Below, piece after piece: positions 8,526-17,669 of a stretch of DNA of 64,000 bases. Location of the stretch: positions 1-64,000 of the forward strand of contig JBBKWF010000018.1 of NCBI GenBank assembly GCA_037968815.1. The letters are read 5' to 3'. The translations under genes and the position numbers were made by a program. This stretch comes from Pseudopedobacter sp037968815. GTDB lineage: Bacteria; Bacteroidota; Bacteroidia; Sphingobacteriales; Sphingobacteriaceae. Position 1 is the first letter of the stretch. Each line of letters begins with the position of its first letter. The notes beneath the pieces are model-generated. The model saw nothing but the letters and a program-made list of their open reading frames with translations, searched no databases and was not told the origin of the DNA.

Positions 8526-9527
8526 ATGTTCATCGTTCAAAGTTATTCATTAGCTATAGTTTTCTGTATCATAACCATGTTGTGCTGGGGTTCTTGGGCA
8601 AACACACAGAAGCTTGCAAACAAAACCTGGAGATTCGAGTTGTTTTACTGGGATTATGTAATTGGTATTTTACTATTCTCACTAATCTCTGCATTTACGC
8701 TGGGGAGTATAGGTGATGAAGGTCGCGGTTTTTTGGAAGATCTGGGACAAGCAGAAAAATCTAACATCGGTAGTGCGCTACTGGGTGGTGTTATCTTTAA
8801 TGCTGCAAATATTTTGCTTTCCGCTGCTATTGCAATCGCTGGAATGTCAGTAGCCTTTCCTGTAGGAGTAGGTATTGCGCTAGTATTGGGTGTAATGGTG
8901 AATTATGCAAGTTCTCCAAAAGGCGATCCAACATTGCTTTTTATAGGGGTTGGTCTTATAGTTATAGCTATTCTGCTGAATGCTTGGGCATATAAGGTTA
9001 AAAATGCAGGATCAGGAAATGCATCTGTAAAAGGAATTTTACTTTCTGTAGTTGCAGGTGTACTAATGGCATTTTTCTATAGGTTTATCGCAGTTTCAAT
9101 GGACTTGGAGAACTTTGTATCTCCTGCTGCCGGTAAAATGACGCCTTATACTGCAGTTTTTGTCTTTTCGGTAGGAGTTTTCCTAAGTAATTTCATTTTC
9201 AATACTATACTTATCAAAAAGCCTTTTGTAGGTCTGCCTACAAGCTATAAGGCATATTTTTCAGGGAAATTTTCTACACATGCCACAGGAATATTAGGTG
9301 GAGCAATTTGGGGCTTAGGTAACTCATTGAACCTAATAGCTGCTGGAAAAGCTGGTCCTGCAATTTCGTACGGATTAGGTCAAGGTGCAACACTAGTTGC
9401 TGCACTGTGGGGTGTTTTCATCTGGAAAGAGTTTAAGGGATCTAAAGAAAGTGTGAACGGAAAACTGGCAATGATGTTTGTGCTGTTTGTGGTAGGTCTA
9501 GGTTTAATTATAGTTGCTGGGGAATAG
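8526..9527 (+). CDS. GRP-family (DMT superfamily) sugar permease, probably for ribose
   Basis: An inner-membrane protein of 333 residues with about ten hydrophobic segments and Gly-rich helices (GGVIFNAANILLSAAIAIAG, then GGAIWGLGNSLNLIAAGKAG), the pattern of the glucose/ribose porter family in the drug/metabolite transporter superfamily. Such proteins move sugars with a cation gradient. The 8-bp gap from the ribokinase gene and the context of nucleoside hydrolase plus SusCD point to ribose as substrate, as for RusT of Bacteroides; that is inference. A short inverted repeat TTGCA-TAG-TGCAA follows the stop codon at 9530-9542. Confidence 0.82.
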   Translation: MFIVQSYSLAIVFCIITMLCWGSWANTQKLANKTWRFELFYWDYVIGILLFSLISAFTLGSIGDEGRGFLEDLGQAEKSNIGSALLGGVIFNAANILLSAAIAIAGMSVAFPVGVGIALVLGVMVNYASSPKGDPTLLFIGVGLIVIAILLNAWAYKVKNAGSGNASVKGILLSVVAGVLMAFFYRFIAVSMDLENFVSPAAGKMTPYTAVFVFSVGVFLSNFIFNTILIKKPFVGLPTSYKAYFSGKFSTHATGILGGAIWGLGNSLNLIAAGKAGPAISYGLGQGATLVAALWGVFIWKEFKGSKESVNGKLAMMFVLFVVGLGLIIVAGE

Positions 9528-9592
9528 TCTTGCATAGTGCAAATTAAAATTTAATAAATACTAAAAATTAATTATCAAATAATCAATAAATT

Positions 9593-10342
9593 ATGAAGGT
9601 TACAAGTTACATAACAAGCTTTTTACTTTGTTTGTCCATTACAGTTCAAGGGCAAATTTTTTCTCAAAGTTTTGACTACGGTGGAGCTATAGGTTCCTAT
9701 GTGAATTTAACTGATCCAGATGAAAATCAGTTCAATCTAATTAGTAATTACCCAAATTTTGCTAGAAGCTTTAAAGAAGGAAAATTAACCTTTAAAAAAA
9801 CAGGCTCTGCTTCAGTAAATATAATAAGAGGAACTGACTTAGGTCAAGAAGTAAAAGCAGCTAAAATCTCTTTTAAGATGAAAGCTTGGGGGCAAAAAAG
9901 TGGAAGAAGCACCATTTTTACTCATGGTAAGTTTTTAGTGGGAGAAAATTTTGATCCTACCTCAACACGTTACCCAAGTGACGAGGACGTTAGTTGTTCT
10001 TTCATGTTCAATTTTCCTTTAGTAAGAGGAGAAGACCAATTTAAAGGATTTAAAATTGGAGACCCAGGTAGCTTAAACTCTGTGTTTTCTAATGAGCAAA
10101 ATGTATCTCTAGTTGTTAATGTTACAGGTAAACCTGTAGAATATAAATCTCCATCAGGTACTACAATGGTTTTGGCAAATGAGAGATATGATTTATGGGT
10201 AGGTGGTATTAAAGTGTTTGCAGACGCCATAGTTAAAAACCCTAAAGTAGCACTTAAGAATATTAAACTTTTGATAGTTCCGCAAGCACCTGATGGATTA
10301 GAGCTTTCTTTTGATGACTTTGAAATAACTAAACTTAATTAA
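9593..10342 (+). CDS. Secreted protein of unknown function, paralogue of the next gene
   Basis: 249 residues with a signal peptide (cleavage after about residue 20, ...TVQG). I do not recognise the family. The mature part looks like a single beta-rich domain and is related to the first 240 residues of the next gene: both begin IFxQxFxxGAxxxYVN after the signal peptide, share an internal FxFPxxxG...GF block, and share a YDLWVGGIKVF / MDVWVGTTQVF block near the end. Unlike the paralogue it has no C-terminal sorting tail, so it would stay in the periplasm or be held by partners. Its place between permease and nucleoside hydrolase suggests ligand binding at the surface or in the periplasm. Confidence 0.75.
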   Translation: MKVTSYITSFLLCLSITVQGQIFSQSFDYGGAIGSYVNLTDPDENQFNLISNYPNFARSFKEGKLTFKKTGSASVNIIRGTDLGQEVKAAKISFKMKAWGQKSGRSTIFTHGKFLVGENFDPTSTRYPSDEDVSCSFMFNFPLVRGEDQFKGFKIGDPGSLNSVFSNEQNVSLVVNVTGKPVEYKSPSGTTMVLANERYDLWVGGIKVFADAIVKNPKVALKNIKLLIVPQAPDGLELSFDDFEITKLN

Positions 10343-10348
10343 ATAGAT

Positions 10349-11704
10349 ATGAAAAAAGTATTTACAATAGTATTGGTTCTGGCTTTTAGTATTACCAATG
10401 CGCAAACTCCAATTTTTTATCAAGACTTTCAAAGTGGCGCAGTTAGCTACTATGTGAATAATGGTATGTCTGCTGAAGATGCTTCGCATCTTAATGGGGT
10501 ACAGAATAACGGAAGTAACTTTGCCAGGTCCACAGTTGCGGGTGCTGACGGTAACCGCTTGCAGTTACAGAAAATAGCATATGGAGCGGGTTCTTGGATG
10601 ACAAGAAGTACCGTATTGAAAAGCATTGCTCCAAGATTCTTGAAGATACAATTTGTTATGAATGTTTCTGGTACGCAAACTTCAGCTACCGCTTTTAATG
10701 CACATGGTAGTTTTGTAGTGGGTAGTGGTTCTGGAATCGATCCTGTTAAGTTAAATGCTAATTTTCCTGCAGCCTCAGCAACACATAGTATGTTTTATTT
10801 CCACTTCCCATCTCCTGCAGCAGGAGACGGAGGTGCGTTTCCAGGCTTTAGTCTAGTTAGTGATACTACCGCCATAGGTAGCCCAACAGTTTTTTCTGGC
10901 GATCAGGAACTTACTATTCTTATCAATAATTCAGGCTCGTCTTCATCTTATCTAGATCCGCTAGGGAATGTTTCTACATTAAGTAATGATAAAATGGATG
11001 TATGGGTTGGCACTACACAAGTATTTAATGAGAAGTCAGCAGTTACTCCTGCATCAGATATTGATGGTTTTAAATTTACTTGGTCACCTAGTATTCCGAA
11101 TGGAACTACTCTGCAATTTGACAACCTTACCATATATGATGAGGAGGTCGCAACCTTACCAGTTACTTTTTCTTCATTTGGAGTAAGCAAGACGACTATA
11201 GGAAGTGCTTTATTGAGCTGGAAAACACTTTCTGAGCACAATAATTCATATTATGAAATTCTTCGATCAGAAACTGGAAATGATTTTGAAGTTATAGGTA
11301 CAATCCCATCGAATGCAAATTCAAACAAGATACAGCAGTATTCTTTTGACGATATCAATCCATTTAATGGCATAAACTACTACAAATTGAAACAGGTAGA
11401 CTTGGACGGGGAAAGCTCTGAGCACAAGGAAATAGTCTCGGTTGATATGTTCAACCAGAAGAGGAAGTTTGTTGTTTATAGAAAAGATGCCGAAAATATC
11501 GCTATAAACGTTTATAGTAATGAAGCAAAAAAGTCTACCATTACTGTCCTTGATTTATCTGGAAGGGTACTAAAAGAATATACTTCTAATCTTGTTAAAG
11601 GATACAATGATATTAATATTCCATTTACTGGAAAAACTGGTGTCTACGTTGTGTCTCTGAGTAGTTTTGGGAGTATCCAAACATCAAAATTCATTGCTCC
11701 TTAG
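10349..11704 (+). CDS. Secreted beta-rich protein with type IX secretion C-terminal tail
   Basis: 451 residues, starting 6 bp after the previous gene. Order: signal peptide (1-18, ...ITNA), a beta-rich domain to about residue 265 related to the previous gene product, a fibronectin-III-like segment beginning LPVTFSSFGVSK (about 270-365) of the kind that commonly precedes sorting signals, and a Por secretion tail to the end (VTVLDLSGRV-like block, GVYVVSLSS, final SKFIAP). The tail predicts export by the type IX system and attachment to or release from the cell surface. The N-terminal domain has no recognised function; a role in binding the locus substrate is a guess. Confidence 0.8.
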   Translation: MKKVFTIVLVLAFSITNAQTPIFYQDFQSGAVSYYVNNGMSAEDASHLNGVQNNGSNFARSTVAGADGNRLQLQKIAYGAGSWMTRSTVLKSIAPRFLKIQFVMNVSGTQTSATAFNAHGSFVVGSGSGIDPVKLNANFPAASATHSMFYFHFPSPAAGDGGAFPGFSLVSDTTAIGSPTVFSGDQELTILINNSGSSSSYLDPLGNVSTLSNDKMDVWVGTTQVFNEKSAVTPASDIDGFKFTWSPSIPNGTTLQFDNLTIYDEEVATLPVTFSSFGVSKTTIGSALLSWKTLSEHNNSYYEILRSETGNDFEVIGTIPSNANSNKIQQYSFDDINPFNGINYYKLKQVDLDGESSEHKEIVSVDMFNQKRKFVVYRKDAENIAINVYSNEAKKSTITVLDLSGRVLKEYTSNLVKGYNDINIPFTGKTGVYVVSLSSFGSIQTSKFIAP

Positions 11705-11739
11705 CCTTAATTTAATAGGTTTTTATTTATAAAAGATAT

Positions 11740-12741
11740 ATGATGATAAGACTGCTTCTACCTTTTTTACTGATAATTGTGCTGTTTAGTAACTGCAAAG
11801 TTTACTCTCAGCTACATAAGAGTAAGGTTAATGTGATTTTTGATAGCGATATGGGGCCTGACTATGACGATGCAGGAGCAATAGCTATGCTACATGCTTA
11901 TGCTGATAGTGGTTATGTGAAAATTTTGGGCACTATAGCTTGTACTAAATATGAAAATGTTGCTAGGGTGTTTGATGTCTTTAACACTTATTACAATAGA
12001 CCTGATATACCAATAGGTGTTCCATATGGCAAAGCTTATTATGGTAAAGACAGACAGAACTGGAGTGATACACTAATATTGAAGTACCCTCACAGCGTTA
12101 GGAGTAACAGTGAAGTTCCGGATGCAGTAGAGCTTTATCGAAAACTACTGTCTTCACAGCCAGATGGAAGTGTTACTATAGTTACAGTTGGCTTTTATAC
12201 TAATTTGGACAGTTTGTTGAAAACAGGTGCAGATAAATATTCAAATCTCACAGGTAGAGAGCTTATTAATAAAAAAGTAAAGTTACTGGTTAGTATGGCA
12301 GGAGGTTTTCCAAACGGTAAAGAATTTAACATTGTAAAAGAAGCTAAATCCAGTTATAATGTTTTAAAAAACTGGGGAACACCCATTTTATTTACCGGTT
12401 GGGAGATTGGAGATAAGATAAAGACAGGCTTACCTCTTACTAATAACTCTGATGTTGTAAATAGCCCTGTTAAAGATGTTTATCGTATTTCTATCCCAAA
12501 AAGAGATAAAGATATGTATGGAAGAATGAGTTGGGATCAAACGGCCGTTTTAGTAGCAGTAAAAGGATGTGCCCCATTTTATAATATTGTTAAAGGGAAT
12601 ATAATTATTAACAGAGATGGTAGCAATTCTTGGATGCCAAATAAAAAAGGTAAACATGCTTATTTAGTAGAAAGAATGCCAGTAAAAGAAGTGACTAAGT
12701 ATATAGAGCGTATAATGGCACATCAACCAATAAACTATTAA
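11740..12741 (+). CDS. Exported nucleoside hydrolase
   Basis: 333 residues of the inosine/uridine-preferring nucleoside hydrolase (IunH-like) superfamily, which cleaves N-glycosidic bonds of ribonucleosides to base and ribose with a Ca ion. The calcium motif appears as DSDMGPDYDDAGAI at about residues 35-48, matching the family DTDxGxDDA pattern with one residue added. A hydrophobic signal (LLLPFLLIIVLFSNC) precedes it; the Cys at about 19 could be a lipoprotein site, though the lipobox is imperfect. Export places the reaction in the periplasm or at the cell surface, as for RusNH in the Bacteroides rus locus. It is the enzyme that gives the island its meaning. Start: the first of two adjacent ATGs. 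Confidence 0.87.
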   Translation: MMIRLLLPFLLIIVLFSNCKVYSQLHKSKVNVIFDSDMGPDYDDAGAIAMLHAYADSGYVKILGTIACTKYENVARVFDVFNTYYNRPDIPIGVPYGKAYYGKDRQNWSDTLILKYPHSVRSNSEVPDAVELYRKLLSSQPDGSVTIVTVGFYTNLDSLLKTGADKYSNLTGRELINKKVKLLVSMAGGFPNGKEFNIVKEAKSSYNVLKNWGTPILFTGWEIGDKIKTGLPLTNNSDVVNSPVKDVYRISIPKRDKDMYGRMSWDQTAVLVAVKGCAPFYNIVKGNIIINRDGSNSWMPNKKGKHAYLVERMPVKEVTKYIERIMAHQPINY

Positions 12742-12776
12742 CAATTAAGGTGGGAAAGTATTTGGCTAATTGGCTT

Positions 12777-15743
12777 ATGATTTTGAAATGGACGGCTTTT
12801 TCCGTGTTTTTCATATTTACTTTTTCATTAACAGCATTGGGACAAGTACCTTTTCCAGGGAAAGTAATAACATCTAGCTCAAATAATGATTTGTACCTAG
12901 CTTCTCCAAGTATCGTAGTAATGTCGGACGGGACTTACATGGTTTCTCATGATTGGCCCCAAGCTATTACTTCTATTTATATATCCTCAAATAAAGGAGA
13001 TAGTTGGGAAGCAGTTTCTCAGGTGCCTAATATGCGCTGGGCAACATTATTTGTACATCGGGACACATTATACCTTATGGGAGTTAAAAATGCTTTTCAA
13101 GAAATAAGGATAGTCATGTCCTCAGATAAAGGAAAAACTTGGACGGTACCTAATGATAATAATACTGGAGTGTTATTACCGGGCAGATACCATACAGCGC
13201 CGGTACCAGTTGTGGTTTATAACAACAGGGTATGGAGGTCTTTTGAAGAAAGTCCAAGTCCGACAAAAGAAAGAGATTTTCATTCATTTGTGATGTCTGC
13301 CTCAGTGGATTCTGATTTACTTAAAGCCTCAAACTGGACAAAAAGTGATAGCTTACGTTTAGACGAGAGCTGGATCAACGGAGTCGAGCCACATTGGCTA
13401 GAAGGAAATGTAGTTATTAAGCCTAATGGTGGACTAATAAACTTTATGCGTGTTGCGGCCTATAATAATGCCTCAATTCCATTCACTCTTACGGGAGGAG
13501 CTACGGGCAAAAAGCGATTGCAAACTGCAATGAAAATTGATATTTCATCTGATGGTAAACATCTGTCATTTAATAATACCAGTTCAGATTTTATTGATTT
13601 TCCAGGAGCTGAATCAAAATTTACCATAAGGTATGACTCTGTATCAAGTAAGTACTGGACGATTGTTAATAAAATAACAAACACTTCAGACAATACTTAC
13701 GATACCTATACTTGGCAACCTAATCAGAGAAATGTACTAATGCTAATGTCATCCTCTGACTTAATAAAGTGGGATTCCCATTATAAGGTCGTACGCTGGA
13801 ACGAAGGAGCGAAAATCACCAATCGTGATGTGTTTGGTTTTCAATATGTCGATTGGCAATTCGAAGGGGAAGATATTGTCGCTGTAAGCAGGACAGCATG
13901 GTACGGGAAATGGTATCATGATGCAAACATGATTACATTCTCTAGGATAGAGAATTTTAGAACAAAGACACTTTCAGACTCACCAGAGGATTTACTTTCA
14001 TACACACAGAAATCTACAATAGTGGGCTGGAAATTGTATGAGCCACTTGCCACAGGAATTGAAGCAACTATAAACTCAACCACAACTCATCCAAATCTAG
14101 AAGTATCTACACTTGAACGAGGTCCAGGAATAATACCGAATACTTCTGGTTTATCCGGATCTTTTTTTTCAAGAACAGGAAATGGATGGCCATCTACTGA
14201 AGAAGGTGCATTGTCTGCTAATACTTACTTTCAATTTAAGATAAAGGCAAATAGTACTCTTGCCTTTTCTTTAGCTACACTAGATATAAAATTGAGGAAA
14301 AGTGGTGACGGACCGAGTAAGTATAGGTGGTATTATAGTTTAGACTCGGTTAACTTTAAGCCAATAGGAAGAATGTTTTTACCATTAGAGGAAGGGTCTA
14401 CATATGGAGATAAGCAACCGACTGTTTACTTATCAGGAGTAGAGGATTTACAGAATGTACTTTCAAACAGTAGGGTTTATTTAAGGCTTTATGCTTGGGC
14501 AGCTAGCTCTGTTAGTGGAAGTTTTTCAATAGGAAGGAGTACTATAACGGACTTATCAGATGTATTGGCAATTGGTGGTGAAGTTTTTTCAATACCAGAA
14601 AAAGCGCCTAGCATATTAGGATGGTCATTTAAAACTCCTGTTCCCACAGGTGACAATTATGTAGTAAACTCTTCACCTGAAATTACTCATCCGAATATTG
14701 AAATGGCCACATTAAAGAGAGGCAGTGGTTTTAAAGTGCCGGAAACAACGTTATATGGTTCATTTGGTTCTAATTCAGAGTCTTACTCTCTGACGGATCA
14801 TACACAGGCAAAAGCAGTGGAAAATAATGAATATTATGAGTTTACGCTGAGAGCTGATAGTGGATATAACGTTTCTTTAAAAGAACTGTATGTCAAATTA
14901 AGACGTAACCCTCCGGGTGCCACAATGTATTTGTGGATGTACAGCTTGGATGGCCAAGATTTTCGAAACATTGAAGGGGTAAGAAATTTTTTAGATGCAG
15001 AAACAGATGGAGTACGACAACCAGTCATTAAGTTGGATACAATTCAAGCACTTCAAAAAATTTCTTCAAATACTTCAGTAACTTTTAGACTTTATGCATG
15101 GGGAGCCACTTCATCAGTAGGTGGGTTTGCTTTAGGCAGATACCTTTCCTCAGATACCGAGCCAATATTATGGATGACAGGAGATGTAAGTGAATCAGAT
15201 ACTATCCCAAAAGATAATGGTGAGTTGACCCTAAAAGGTGTTAAAGAGTATAATGGCGTGAAGCTAAACTGGGTAACAACTTCTTCATGCAAACCGATTC
15301 AATTCAACATTTTAAGATCAACTAATGGGTCTTTTTCTACGATAGCAATTATTCAAGGTAAAAATAGTGATGATTCAACATATCATTATTTCGATGATAA
15401 CCCTGTCATTGGAAAAAATTATTATCAGTTACATAAGGTTGATTCTTGTCAGGGTTTAACAAAGTCTGAAATCATTACAGTAAACACCCTAGAAGAAATA
15501 GATCCTCACATAAGTGTTTTTTCCGACAGTAATGAATTATTAGTGTTTTTGTTTCATCCGATAGGAGAGATGGGTGAACTGAATATTTTGGATGTCAATG
15601 GTAGAAATATCATTAGACATAAAATGTATTTCGAGAAAGGAAATTCAAAACTTCATTTCACAAAAGAGTTAAAGCCCGGACTGTATATCGCACAAATGAC
15701 GCTTGATAAAGGTGGCAGTTTACAGACTAAGTTTATTAAATGA
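12777..15743 (+). CDS. Large secreted sialidase-fold (BNR) protein with repeated beta domains and type IX tail
   Basis: 988 residues. Order: signal peptide (...SLTALGQ), a six-bladed-propeller-like region to about residue 415 with Asp-box-type repeats (SSNKGDSWE, SSDKGKTWT), two tandem about 185-residue beta-sandwich domains (each beginning GW.. and ending with a SIGR/ALGR strand block), a fibronectin-III-like segment and a Por secretion tail (GELNILDVNGRN, ...TKFIK). Annotators would call it exo-alpha-sialidase-like, but in this locus the glycan or nucleoside-conjugate substrate is unknown. The open frame continues to a GTG at 12750, 8 bp after the nucleoside hydrolase stop; the ATG at 12777 gives a better signal peptide. 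The next gene is a shorter paralogue. Confidence 0.82.
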   Translation: MILKWTAFSVFFIFTFSLTALGQVPFPGKVITSSSNNDLYLASPSIVVMSDGTYMVSHDWPQAITSIYISSNKGDSWEAVSQVPNMRWATLFVHRDTLYLMGVKNAFQEIRIVMSSDKGKTWTVPNDNNTGVLLPGRYHTAPVPVVVYNNRVWRSFEESPSPTKERDFHSFVMSASVDSDLLKASNWTKSDSLRLDESWINGVEPHWLEGNVVIKPNGGLINFMRVAAYNNASIPFTLTGGATGKKRLQTAMKIDISSDGKHLSFNNTSSDFIDFPGAESKFTIRYDSVSSKYWTIVNKITNTSDNTYDTYTWQPNQRNVLMLMSSSDLIKWDSHYKVVRWNEGAKITNRDVFGFQYVDWQFEGEDIVAVSRTAWYGKWYHDANMITFSRIENFRTKTLSDSPEDLLSYTQKSTIVGWKLYEPLATGIEATINSTTTHPNLEVSTLERGPGIIPNTSGLSGSFFSRTGNGWPSTEEGALSANTYFQFKIKANSTLAFSLATLDIKLRKSGDGPSKYRWYYSLDSVNFKPIGRMFLPLEEGSTYGDKQPTVYLSGVEDLQNVLSNSRVYLRLYAWAASSVSGSFSIGRSTITDLSDVLAIGGEVFSIPEKAPSILGWSFKTPVPTGDNYVVNSSPEITHPNIEMATLKRGSGFKVPETTLYGSFGSNSESYSLTDHTQAKAVENNEYYEFTLRADSGYNVSLKELYVKLRRNPPGATMYLWMYSLDGQDFRNIEGVRNFLDAETDGVRQPVIKLDTIQALQKISSNTSVTFRLYAWGATSSVGGFALGRYLSSDTEPILWMTGDVSESDTIPKDNGELTLKGVKEYNGVKLNWVTTSSCKPIQFNILRSTNGSFSTIAIIQGKNSDDSTYHYFDDNPVIGKNYYQLHKVDSCQGLTKSEIITVNTLEEIDPHISVFSDSNELLVFLFHPIGEMGELNILDVNGRNIIRHKMYFEKGNSKLHFTKELKPGLYIAQMTLDKGGSLQTKFIK

Positions 15744-15799
15744 CTCTCGAACCGGGGTTTTAGAGAAATTAATTATATAACCAATTTAAATATAAAATA

Positions 15800-17659
15800 A
15801 TGAAAGGAATACTTAAAGTATTTTATGAGTATAAGATATATACGCTACTACTCTTTTTTTTAATGATAATAGGTGGTGGTGATGTTAATGCGCAGTTGTT
15901 TTACCCAGGTACAGCAGTTGACTCTATTGATGGAGAAAACAGTAAAGACCCATACCTTTCTTCCCCAAGTATTGTAATTATGCCAGATGGTAGTTACGTG
16001 GTTTCCTACGATAGGAGAAAACCTATTACTACACTGAAAATATCTACTGATAAGGGTGCAAGTTGGAGAAAATTAGCAGAAGTGCCCGAAATGAGGTGGG
16101 CTACTTTATTTTACAATAACGGAAGTTTGTATTTAATTGGATTAAAAAATGTTAGTCAACAGATTCGCATAGTTAAATCCACAGATGGTGGTAAAACATG
16201 GACCAAACCATTAGACTCGGCAACTGGGATACTTTTACAGGGGATGTACCATACTGGTCCCGTTCCGGTATTAATTCATAAAGGCAGGGTTTGGAGAACA
16301 TTTGAAGAGGTAGAATCACCTGCTTCGAGACAGTTTGCCGCGTTTGTTATGTCAGCTCCAGTAGGTTCAGACCTTTTAAAAGCCGAAAGCTGGACAAAGA
16401 GTGATAGTCTTTACTTAAATCCAGAGTGGGTTAATGGCGATAATCCTACTTGGTTAGAGGGGAATATAGTGGTAGACCCTAAAGGGAAGCTATTGAACTT
16501 TACTCGTGTCGACATGCCTCATAAGGGTGGTGAGTTTGAGTTGAAAGGCGTACCCGCGGGGATGAAACGTTTTCAAACTGCAATGAAGCTGAATGTTTCT
16601 GATGACGGAAAGAAAATTTCTTTTGAAAATAAAAGAAAAGACTTTGTAGATTTTCCAGGGGCAGATTCAAAGTTTACAATCAGATATGATTCCGTGTCGA
16701 AGAAATATTGGACTATTGTAAACAAAATTTCTAATACTGACGACCATACAATAAACAGGTATAAATGGCAACCTAACCAAAGAAATGTTTTAATGCTCAT
16801 GTCGTCATCTGATTTGGTGAAATGGGATTTTTGCTATAAAATAATCCGTTGGGCCGAAGGAAGAAAAATTACAAATAGGGATGTTTTCGGCTTTCAATAT
16901 GCGGATTGGCAATTTGAAGGAGGTGATATTGTGGCTGTAAGTAGAACTTCTTGGTATGGCAAATGGTATCACGATGCTAATTTTATCACTTTTCATCGGA
17001 TAGAAAATTTCAGAGATAAAAAGTTGTCAGACTCTCCAGAAGATATGTTGAAATATACCGAGAAACAAACATTACTCGGTTGGAATTTTTCTAATCCATC
17101 AACTACTGGTAAAGAAAAGTCTGTCAAATCTGCTAAAACGAATGATAAACTTGAAACTTCTGTTTTGACAAGGGGTGACGGAATTATAACTAACCACTTA
17201 GGATTAGAAGGTTCGTTTTTTTCATACTCTAAAGAATGGCCAGCTAGCTTAAAAGAATCATTAAAAGCAAACACATATTATGAATTAAAAGTTGAGCCCA
17301 AAGTAGGTTATAACGTTTCCCTTTCTGCTATAAATTTAAAAATTAGAAGAAATAAAGAAGGCCCAATAAAGTACATGTGGCACTATAGTTTAGACGGGGT
17401 TACTTTCTCTCCTATTGGAAGGATGTTCATGATGGCTACGCATACGGCTCCGTTCGGGGAGTTAGAGCCAAAAGCTTACCTGACAGGGGTAAATGCTTTA
17501 CAAAACGTATCGGGTAATCCGGTATACCTAAGACTATATATCTGGTCAAATAACAAAAAGTATAATAATGGAAGTTTCTCAATAGGTAGAAACTTTAAGA
17601 ATGATGCCTCTTATTCGCTTTCAGTAGAAGGAGAAGTTTTCAAAAATAAATCTAAATAA
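15800..17659 (+). CDS. Secreted sialidase-fold (BNR) protein, shorter paralogue
   Basis: 619 residues with a signal peptide (...GGDVNAQ). The propeller-like part (about 35-430) is clearly related to the preceding gene product, sharing blocks such as NVLMLMSSSDL, KITNRDVFGFQY and YGKWYHDAN, and the Asp-box type STDKGASWR and STDGGKTWT. It has one copy of the about 185-residue beta-sandwich domain rather than two, and lacks the fibronectin-like segment and the sorting tail, so it would stay periplasmic or be retained otherwise. The pair looks like a duplication followed by different targeting. It lies 10 bp before susC, in the same operon. Confidence 0.82.
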   Translation: MKGILKVFYEYKIYTLLLFFLMIIGGGDVNAQLFYPGTAVDSIDGENSKDPYLSSPSIVIMPDGSYVVSYDRRKPITTLKISTDKGASWRKLAEVPEMRWATLFYNNGSLYLIGLKNVSQQIRIVKSTDGGKTWTKPLDSATGILLQGMYHTGPVPVLIHKGRVWRTFEEVESPASRQFAAFVMSAPVGSDLLKAESWTKSDSLYLNPEWVNGDNPTWLEGNIVVDPKGKLLNFTRVDMPHKGGEFELKGVPAGMKRFQTAMKLNVSDDGKKISFENKRKDFVDFPGADSKFTIRYDSVSKKYWTIVNKISNTDDHTINRYKWQPNQRNVLMLMSSSDLVKWDFCYKIIRWAEGRKITNRDVFGFQYADWQFEGGDIVAVSRTSWYGKWYHDANFITFHRIENFRDKKLSDSPEDMLKYTEKQTLLGWNFSNPSTTGKEKSVKSAKTNDKLETSVLTRGDGIITNHLGLEGSFFSYSKEWPASLKESLKANTYYELKVEPKVGYNVSLSAINLKIRRNKEGPIKYMWHYSLDGVTFSPIGRMFMMATHTAPFGELEPKAYLTGVNALQNVSGNPVYLRLYIWSNNKKYNNGSFSIGRNFKNDASYSLSVEGEVFKNKSK

Positions 17660-17669
17660 TCTAAATGTT

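Noticed and set aside
9530..9542. Inverted repeat TTGCA-TAG-TGCAA after the permease gene, as a second operator or terminator
   Set aside because: No T-run for a terminator and arms unlike the operator at 7528; too short to call either.
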